Positions 15,971-20,210 of a stretch of DNA of 20,210 bases are shown one piece after another. Source of the DNA: Ruminococcus flavefaciens (GTDB lineage Bacteria > Bacillota > Clostridia > Oscillospirales > Ruminococcaceae); assembly GCA_002309635.1 (NCBI GenBank), contig DBXO01000053.1, positions 49,260-69,469 of the forward strand, in the 5' to 3' direction. Numbering within the stretch: the first letter of the stretch is position 1; each line of letters starts with the position of its first letter. The translations under genes were made by a program, and so were the position numbers. The notes under the pieces were generated by a model. It had not been told where the DNA came from and made no database searches. It saw only the letters and a list, made by a program, of their open reading frames with translations.

Positions 15971-16364
15971 TGCTATCTATCCTTTTTTCGTCATTTTCCT
16001 CCGCAGCAACGGTCTTTCCGTCTCCGTCAGCTGTTTTCCCTTCTGCGTCCTCAGTTATTCTTGCAGCTTTTTCCTCTGCCGCCCTTATTATAGCCTCAGC
16101 CTTTTTTTCAGCCTCTGCGGAGGCTGCGTATTCAAGCTGAGCCATGTAGTCGTCAGCCGTCTTCTGAGCAGCTTCAAAAAGCCCGCTTAGCTTAGCCGCC
16201 ACATCGGCAAGGGAACCTGCTGTAGTTATCTTCAGCTCCTTTTCTGCGAGCCTGTCCCTAAGCTCCTGATTCTCTTTTAGCAGCTCCTCCTGCTTTTTTT
16301 GATATTCATATATTATATATATCAGATCGCTTCTTTTCAAGCGCTTGAACTCTTTGTCAGTCAT
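15957..16364 (-). CDS. Coiled-coil companion protein of the pilus operon
   Basis: A 135-residue soluble protein, first gene of the leftward operon. It begins with a helical segment (MTDKEFKRLKRSDLIYII) and a coiled coil (about 20-46, heptads rich in Glu, Lys and Leu). A conserved-looking core follows, AGSLADVAAKLSGLFEAAQ (49-67), then an Ala/Glu/Lys-rich helix (about 80-110) and an acidic unstructured tail. There is no signal peptide, so it is cytoplasmic. Small proteins with this start and a GS-x-A-x(6-8)-G-x-F-x-A-A-Q core recur, as I recall, beside sortase-pilus genes in Clostridia and are annotated as hypothetical; the role is unknown. GGAG precedes the start, and the 14-base overlap with the signal peptidase suggests coupled translation. 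A membrane-side scaffold or DivIVA-like localisation factor is speculation. Confidence 0.85.
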   Translation of the reverse strand: MTDKEFKRLKRSDLIYIIYEYQKKQEELLKENQELRDRLAEKELKITTAGSLADVAAKLSGLFEAAQKTADDYMAQLEYAASAEAEKKAEAIIRAAEEKAARITEDAEGKTADGDGKTVAAEENDEKRIDSNVGE

Positions 16365-16415
16365 ATTGTTTCTCCGTTTAAAGCTGAAATTATCAGGTTT
16401 ATTTTACATATTCAC

Positions 16416-16445
16416 ATTATACCATTAGTTGAGAACAGCTGTCAA
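16416..16445 (-). promoter_or_regulatory. Strong sigma-A promoter of the leftward pilus operon
   Basis: On the minus strand, TTGACA (16445-16440), an 18-base spacer and TATAAT (16421-16416): both boxes match the consensus exactly. Transcription should start near 16409, about 45 bases before the coiled-coil gene. Confidence 0.85.
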
Positions 16446-16721
16446 TAATTTTTGTCTTTTTTTAACAAGAATTCATATTTTTTGTAACATAGCACTAATA
16501 CATTCAACTTGCTTTGTACGCTTTAACAATAGTAAGGTTCATTATTTTTTATACAGTTTGAACAGTTTTCGCGTTTTATACTATACGAATTGACGTTAAC
16601 AATTTGTTGATACTTTGTTTTTGATTCAGTAATTTTTTGTCATTTTGCCTAAACAGGAAATTAAAGCATTGTTACCAATGCCGAATTTTTGCAATATATC
16701 AAGTTTGTTCACACTTTATGG
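16446..16721. other. AT-rich control region between the divergent pilus operons
   Basis: About 275 bases with no gene. T-rich tracts are frequent. ACAGTTT is repeated at 16553-16559 and 16562-16568, nine bases apart, and TTAACAAT occurs near 16523 and again near 16586. These could be operator sites, but no regulator gene is nearby and nothing more can be concluded. Confidence 0.5.
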
Positions 16722-16751
16722 TTGACTTGACCGCTGTTTGGCAATTATAAT
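16722..16751 (+). promoter_or_regulatory. Sigma-A promoter of the rightward pilus operon
   Basis: TTGACT (16722-16727), an 18-base spacer and TATAAT (16746-16751). Transcription should start near 16758, giving a leader of about 140 bases. The leader carries an inverted repeat GCAGT-GT-ACTGC and a 12-base AT palindrome at 16829-16840; I see no known riboswitch in it. Confidence 0.75.
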
Positions 16752-16899
16752 ATACACATAGAGCAGTGTACTGCACAAATTTAACTTTTTCAGCTTGTAA
16801 TTAAAAGATATTCCTATATATCGAAGCAAATAAATTTATTGTATTAATCTGTATTTTTATTACGATTGGTATATTTTTTGAAAGGCTGTGCGCAACATA

Positions 16900-17460
16900 A
16901 TGGACGAAAAAAACACTACCGAACAGAATAACGGGCAGAAAAAATACAAAAAAGCCTTCGTAAGGGCTCTGCTCAGCACGATCTGCTCCCTCGTTACCGC
17001 AGCTGCCGTGACAGTTCTTGTCTGCAACTTCATTTTCCCGGTTTTCAGAGTTACGGGAAGCAGCATGGAACCGACCTTGTCAAAGGGGCAGACGGTGCTG
17101 TGCAGCAAGTCACCGGACATAAAAAACGGCGATATCATCGCCTTTTATCATAACAAAAAAGTGCTGATAAAGCGCGTTATCGCCTCTCCGGGAGATACTC
17201 TTGATATTCTCGGCAACGGCACAGTGGAACTGAACGGTTCAAAGCTTGATGAGCCCTATGTCCGCAGCTTTGCCGTAGGCGAATGCGATACGAAGTTCCC
17301 GTTCACGGTCCCCGAGAACAGATACTTCGTAATGGGTGACGAAAGAGAATCCTCTGTGGACAGCCGCTCCTCTGCTGTAGGCTGCGTCGCCGAGGAGGAC
17401 ATCATCGGCAGGGTATACATGAGAGTATCCCCCCTCAGCTCATTCGGTAAGCTAAAATGA
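16900..17460 (+). CDS. lepB: Signal peptidase I of the rightward pilus operon
   Basis: A 186-residue type I signal peptidase. One membrane helix (about 24-46) precedes the catalytic domain with S55 in SSMEPT and K91 in LIKRVIA; the MGDERESSVDSRS box closes it. It shares many residues with the enzyme of the leftward operon, for example FP-x(5)-GSSMEPTL, LDEPYV and VPEN, so the two arose by duplication. The start is uncertain: ATG 16900 has AAAGG about 14 bases upstream, while GTG 16888 (four more codons) has it only two bases away; I prefer the ATG. The stop overlaps the next sortase start as ATGA. The first gene of its operon, it probably matures the LVQTG pilin encoded two genes later. Confidence 0.9.
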   Translation: MDEKNTTEQNNGQKKYKKAFVRALLSTICSLVTAAAVTVLVCNFIFPVFRVTGSSMEPTLSKGQTVLCSKSPDIKNGDIIAFYHNKKVLIKRVIASPGDTLDILGNGTVELNGSKLDEPYVRSFAVGECDTKFPFTVPENRYFVMGDERESSVDSRSSAVGCVAEEDIIGRVYMRVSPLSSFGKLK

Positions 17461-18287
17461 AGAACAAGCGGAATCTGATAATGAATACCGTCCTTGTGGC
17501 CGTACTTGCCGCAGGACTCTGCATAATGCTCTACCCGTCATTCAGCAACTGGTGGAATTCCAATAAGCTGTCAAGAGCTATTGCAATATACGATCAGACT
17601 GTAAGCGATATGGGCGATTCCGAAAAGGAAAGACAGCTTGAACGGGCAGAAAAATACAACCGTGAGCTTGCAAAGCTCAGCGCTCCTCTCAGCGACTACA
17701 AAAACGTGAGGGGCTACGAACAGGCTCTTGACATTACAGGCACAGGCATTATGGGGTATATCGATATCCCCAAGATAAATGCATACCTCCCCATATATCA
17801 CGGCACAAGTCCCGAAGTGCTGAATATCGCCGTAGGTCATATGGAGGGCACCTCCCTTCCTGTCGGCGGAAAGGGCACTCATGCAGTGATATCAGCGCAC
17901 AGAGGGCTTCCCTCTGCAAGACTTTTCACGGATATCGACAAACTAACGGAAAACGATACGTTCAGTATCACCATACTTGACGAGGTACTCGAATATGAGG
18001 TGGACGAGATAAATACTGTGCTCCCCTACGAAATGGAAAAACTTGCACCCGTTCCCGATATGGACTGCGTTACACTTATGACCTGCACTCCCTACGGCAT
18101 AAACACTCACCGTCTGCTTGTGAGGGCTCACAGGATCGAGAGCGAACAGCCTCACGTTGTAAAGGTCCCTGCCGATGCAGTACCCGTTGATGAGATAAAG
18201 GTGCTCCCATTCATTGTAATACCCGTTATCGTCCTGCTGGTAGCATTCTGGATAATTTCTGGCAGGATAAAGGAACGAAGATCATAA
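17457..18287 (+). CDS. Second class C sortase
   Basis: A 276-residue class C sortase with an N-terminal membrane helix (about 8-25), a helical lead-in, the beta-barrel and a C-terminal membrane helix (about 247-268). Catalytic residues are H148 (SAHRGLP), C210 (TLMTC) and R219 (INTHRLLVRAHR). Class signatures GTGIMGYIDIPKI, LPIYHGTS and GTSLPVGGKGTH are all present. It closely resembles the leftward sortase at 7855-8673, but its His motif is SAHRG rather than SGHRG. It overlaps the signal peptidase by four bases (ATGA), and the minor pilin follows 12 bases after its stop, so the three genes are translationally linked. It may attach the LVQTG protein to the shaft, while the other enzyme polymerises; the reverse is also possible. 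Confidence 0.93.
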   Translation: MKNKRNLIMNTVLVAVLAAGLCIMLYPSFSNWWNSNKLSRAIAIYDQTVSDMGDSEKERQLERAEKYNRELAKLSAPLSDYKNVRGYEQALDITGTGIMGYIDIPKINAYLPIYHGTSPEVLNIAVGHMEGTSLPVGGKGTHAVISAHRGLPSARLFTDIDKLTENDTFSITILDEVLEYEVDEINTVLPYEMEKLAPVPDMDCVTLMTCTPYGINTHRLLVRAHRIESEQPHVVKVPADAVPVDEIKVLPFIVIPVIVLLVAFWIISGRIKERRS

Positions 18288-18299
18288 AGAGGTGATGAT

Positions 18300-19391
18300 A
18301 TGCCAAAATCAGGCAAAAAACGTTTAAAGCTGTCAATATGTATACTTACGGCGCTGATGTTAATGCTCATATGCATTCCTGCTTTCGGTATCTGCGCAGA
18401 CAGCGGTGAGCGCTCAATAACACTGATATGCCGAAAGGAGCAGATCACCCTGACAGGCATGAAGTGGAAGCTGTACAAAGTGGGCGAGCGTACAGGCAAC
18501 GGATTTGCACTTACCGGAGACTTCGCCCGTTATCCTGTGAATTTCAAGGAAATAACTGAAGAAAACGTAGCCGAAAAGGCAAAAACTCTCGAAAGTTATG
18601 CAGTCGCCGACGGGATAGCTCCCGTTGGAAGCGGCGAGACCGATAAGAACGGCGAGCTGAAATTCAGCGGCCTCACCAGCGGCATATACCTTGCTGTAGG
18701 ACGTATACTGAGAATCGGAAATACATACTATGTTCCCTCCTCTCTCCTCCTCGAAGCCGACGAGACAGATGTTTCATTCAGCTATGACGCCTATCCCAAG
18801 TTCTCATATGCAACTCTCGGCGGAGCTGTAGGCTCCTATATGGTCAGAAAGGTCTGGGTCAACGACTCTGCTGACAATGTAGCCCACCCTACATACGTAA
18901 CTGTGGATCTCTTCAAAAATGGCGAGCTTTACGACACTGTTACCCTAAACGAGGCAAACAACTGGGAGCATCGCTGGCGTGACCTTGAGCCTATTAACGA
19001 CTGGCATGTTGTTGAACGTGAGATACCCTCTGATTACACGGTAATAATCGACTTCAACAGTACACAGTATCTTATAAAAAACAGCTTCAGAACAGAGGAA
19101 TTACCTCCCATAACCACTACCACGGGTACAAACGTGACCACGACCGGTCCCGCAGCCACAACAACGGTAATATCTACATCTGATATATCCTCAACCAACG
19201 AACAGGATACAACAACAGTAACCGCAGTAACTCAAACAACAGCGGTAATACCTCCCACAACCACATCTGTAAAACTGCCGCCACTTGTACAGACAGGACA
19301 GCTATGGTGGCCTGTAATTCCCCTTGGCGCAGGCGGTATACTTCTTGTATCACTGGGAACACTGATAAAGTCCAGAAAAGATGAGAAATAA
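18300..19391 (+). CDS. Minor (basal-type) pilin with non-canonical LVQTG sorting signal
   Basis: A 363-residue secreted wall protein. The signal peptide core is at about 10-30. A first domain (about 36-165) looks beta-rich and ends in FSGLTSGIYLAVG; a Cna-B-like domain (about 182-255) carries a probable internal isopeptide pair, Lys in YMVRKVWVND and Glu in WHVVEREIP. A Thr/Val-rich stalk with TTT clusters (about 265-325) should span the wall. The C-terminus has LVQTG (329-333), followed by QLWWPVIPLGAGG, a hydrophobic helix and KSRKDEK. A long Thr/Pro stalk and the QLWWP segment after the motif fit basal pilins that anchor the fibre to the wall, but the canonical Pro of LPxTG is Val here. 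AGAGGTGA precedes the start. It is the last gene of the rightward operon. Confidence 0.9.
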   Translation: MPKSGKKRLKLSICILTALMLMLICIPAFGICADSGERSITLICRKEQITLTGMKWKLYKVGERTGNGFALTGDFARYPVNFKEITEENVAEKAKTLESYAVADGIAPVGSGETDKNGELKFSGLTSGIYLAVGRILRIGNTYYVPSSLLLEADETDVSFSYDAYPKFSYATLGGAVGSYMVRKVWVNDSADNVAHPTYVTVDLFKNGELYDTVTLNEANNWEHRWRDLEPINDWHVVEREIPSDYTVIIDFNSTQYLIKNSFRTEELPPITTTTGTNVTTTGPAATTTVISTSDISSTNEQDTTTVTAVTQTTAVIPPTTTSVKLPPLVQTGQLWWPVIPLGAGGILLVSLGTLIKSRKDEK

Positions 19392-19398
19392 CGAAAAA

Positions 19399-19433
19399 AC
19401 AGGCGTAAAGAAGTCATTCTTCTCTGCGCCTGT
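19399..19433. terminator. Bidirectional terminator between the minor pilin and the third sortase
   Basis: ACAGGCG (19399-19405) pairs with CGCCTGT (19427-19433), with an inner AGAAG/CTTCT stem. T-rich sequence follows on the plus side, and six A (T on the minus strand) precede it, so it can end both converging transcripts. Confidence 0.85.
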
Positions 19434-19437
19434 TATT

Positions 19438-20085
19438 TTATTCTGTTTTGCAGCCCCTGACAGCCACTCTGCTTCGACCGCTGAGCGTACATGTAAAAAG
19501 AGTTATATCCCAGTCGGAACTCTTGCCGCTGAACATTCCCTCGGAATCAGAGCCGTCAAAAATTCTGATATCGTCCACACGGTAAGTGTAAAGCTTTCCT
19601 CCGGTATCGAAGAAAAGGAGCTCGTCACCTGAGTTAAGCTCACCTATTCGTCCAAAATGACCGTTGTAATTATGAGCGGCTATCATCAGGTCATTGCCCG
19701 CAGCGGTTCCGCTGTAGCGGCATGGGGTCATATTCAGCTCGTCATAGCTGCAATCATCACTGACCGGCAGTTCAAGCCCGAGAGCAGGAATGGAGATAAG
19801 TCCGCAGTACCGTCTCCCGTCGATATTGATAGGCTCGGGAATATCACTTACAGAGGATTTCTCCTCCTCATAAGGAGTATATATATCATCAGCAGGGTTA
19901 TATGCCGGCTTAGTGATTTCGGCAGCAGTCGATACGGGGATCAGCTTCCTTAGCTCTGTCAGTACCTCCTGCGATCTTCTGCTTGCAGACCTGTCCTGAA
20001 CAATATTATAGATACAAAGAGAGGCAGCTGAAGCCAAAAGAAAGATACCGATGATTATAAATGCTTTTTTGATCGTTTTCTTCAT
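19438..20085 (-). CDS. Third sortase, single N-terminal membrane anchor, class uncertain
   Basis: A 215-residue sortase with one N-terminal membrane helix (about 7-27), a variable linker (about 30-90) and the catalytic barrel. The triad is H138 (IAAHNYNGHFG), C199 (TLFTC) and R206 (SGRSRVAVRG). It lacks the C-terminal membrane helix and the TPYGINTHRLLVRG stretch of the class C enzymes nearby; the strand after the active Cys is very short (TLSGRSRVAVRG) and the protein ends just after it. I would place it with class D/B-like or unassigned clostridial sortases. It has its own consensus promoter and converges on the minor pilin, so it is separately expressed. It may anchor finished pili to peptidoglycan, perhaps recognising LVQTG; this is inference. 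Confidence 0.88.
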   Translation of the reverse strand: MKKTIKKAFIIIGIFLLASAASLCIYNIVQDRSASRRSQEVLTELRKLIPVSTAAEITKPAYNPADDIYTPYEEEKSSVSDIPEPINIDGRRYCGLISIPALGLELPVSDDCSYDELNMTPCRYSGTAAGNDLMIAAHNYNGHFGRIGELNSGDELLFFDTGGKLYTYRVDDIRIFDGSDSEGMFSGKSSDWDITLFTCTLSGRSRVAVRGCKTE

Positions 20086-20119
20086 ATTATCCTCGCATAT
20101 ATCGTAGGTTTACAAGGAG

Positions 20120-20148
20120 ATTATATCACCAATATAATAAAATGTCAA
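20120..20148 (-). promoter_or_regulatory. Consensus sigma-A promoter of the third sortase
   Basis: On the minus strand, TTGACA (20148-20143), exactly 17 bases, TATAAT (20125-20120). Boxes and spacing match the consensus perfectly. The leader would be about 28 bases, with an AGGA ribosome-binding site. Confidence 0.85.
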
Positions 20149-20150
20149 AT

Positions 20151-20182
20151 AAAAAAGTCCAAATCACAAAGATTTGGACTTT
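20151..20182 (-). terminator. Terminator after the tRNA gene
   Basis: AAAGTCCAAATC (20154-20165) pairs with GATTTGGACTTT (20171-20182) around ACAAA. On the minus strand T-rich sequence follows, so it ends the leftward tRNA transcript just before the sortase promoter. Confidence 0.85.
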
Positions 20183-20184
20183 AA

Positions 20185-20210
20185 TGGCTCCCCCTGCCCG
20201 GCTCGAACGG
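20185..20210 (-). tRNA. 3' end of a tRNA gene (partial, possibly tRNA-Asn)
   Basis: Read on the minus strand, the last 26 bases give the T-loop TTCGAGC with the T-stem (ending CGGGC), a 3' acceptor strand AGGGGGA, discriminator G and an encoded CCA. A 5' acceptor end of TCCCCCT with discriminator G fits tRNA-Asn, but the anticodon lies outside the window. Confidence 0.75.

Noticed and set aside
16758..16899. Riboswitch in the leader of the rightward operon
   Set aside because: Only a 5-base inverted repeat and an AT palindrome are visible, with no known aptamer motif and no terminator stem.
19110..19275. Thr-codon clusters as a nucleotide repeat in the minor pilin
   Set aside because: This is compositional bias of a Thr-rich wall-spanning stalk, not a tandem repeat with a fixed unit.
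1..20210. CRISPR array, insertion sequence or prophage
   Set aside because: I found no regularly spaced repeats, transposase, integrase or phage structural gene. The tRNA at the right edge could be an integration site, but I see no duplicated tRNA end inside the window.

Overview
The window looks like a chromosomal piece of a gut or rumen Firmicute of the Ruminococcus type. The evidence is sigma-A style promoters, strong GGAGG ribosome-binding sites, LPXTG-type wall-anchored pilins with class C sortases, and a large adhesin that combines a fibro-slime domain with carbohydrate-binding-like modules, a mix familiar from fibre-associated Ruminococcaceae. The genus is inferred from content; no 16S or other phylogenetic marker is present.

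Left part (1-6243). The 3' end of an unidentified Cys-rich protein and its terminator are followed by a two-component system (a short OmpR-family response regulator overlapping a histidine kinase) and then, on its own promoter, an ABC ATPase and an 8-TM FtsX/MacB-type permease with two large extracellular domains. Seven-base direct repeats with an 11-base period sit just upstream of the ATPase -10 box, as expected for a site bound by an OmpR/PhoB-type regulator. The region therefore reads as a self-contained sensor/exporter circuit, probably for cell-envelope stress or peptide resistance.

Middle (6244-7856). About 490 bases without a convincing gene are followed by a GNAT acetyltransferase (minus) and a divergent zinc-ribbon protein (plus), each with its own recognisable promoter. 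The zinc-ribbon gene ends in a bidirectional terminator shared with the pilus operon.

Right part (7855-20085) is a sortase-assembled pilus island built as two divergent operons around a ~535-base AT-rich control region. Leftward from a TTGACA-N18-TATAAT promoter: coiled-coil companion protein, signal peptidase I, a 1589-aa LPATG adhesin, a 586-aa LPSTG major pilin, class C sortase. Rightward from a TTGACT-N18-TATAAT promoter: a second signal peptidase I, a second class C sortase, and a 363-aa minor pilin ending in the non-canonical sorting signal LVQTG. A third, structurally different sortase converges on this operon from its own consensus promoter. The likely division of labour is that signal peptidases mature the pilins, one or both class C sortases polymerise the shaft and add the adhesin, the LVQTG protein serves as base, and the third sortase may anchor the fibre to the wall.

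The most interesting object is the adhesin. It has three N-terminal and one central C-G...H-x-H-x3-C motifs, a fibro-slime domain, Cna-B-like stalk domains and two jelly-roll-like modules, one resembling CBM4/9/22. It could be a metal-binding, plant-fibre-binding pilus tip. The window ends in the 3' end of a tRNA gene on the minus strand.
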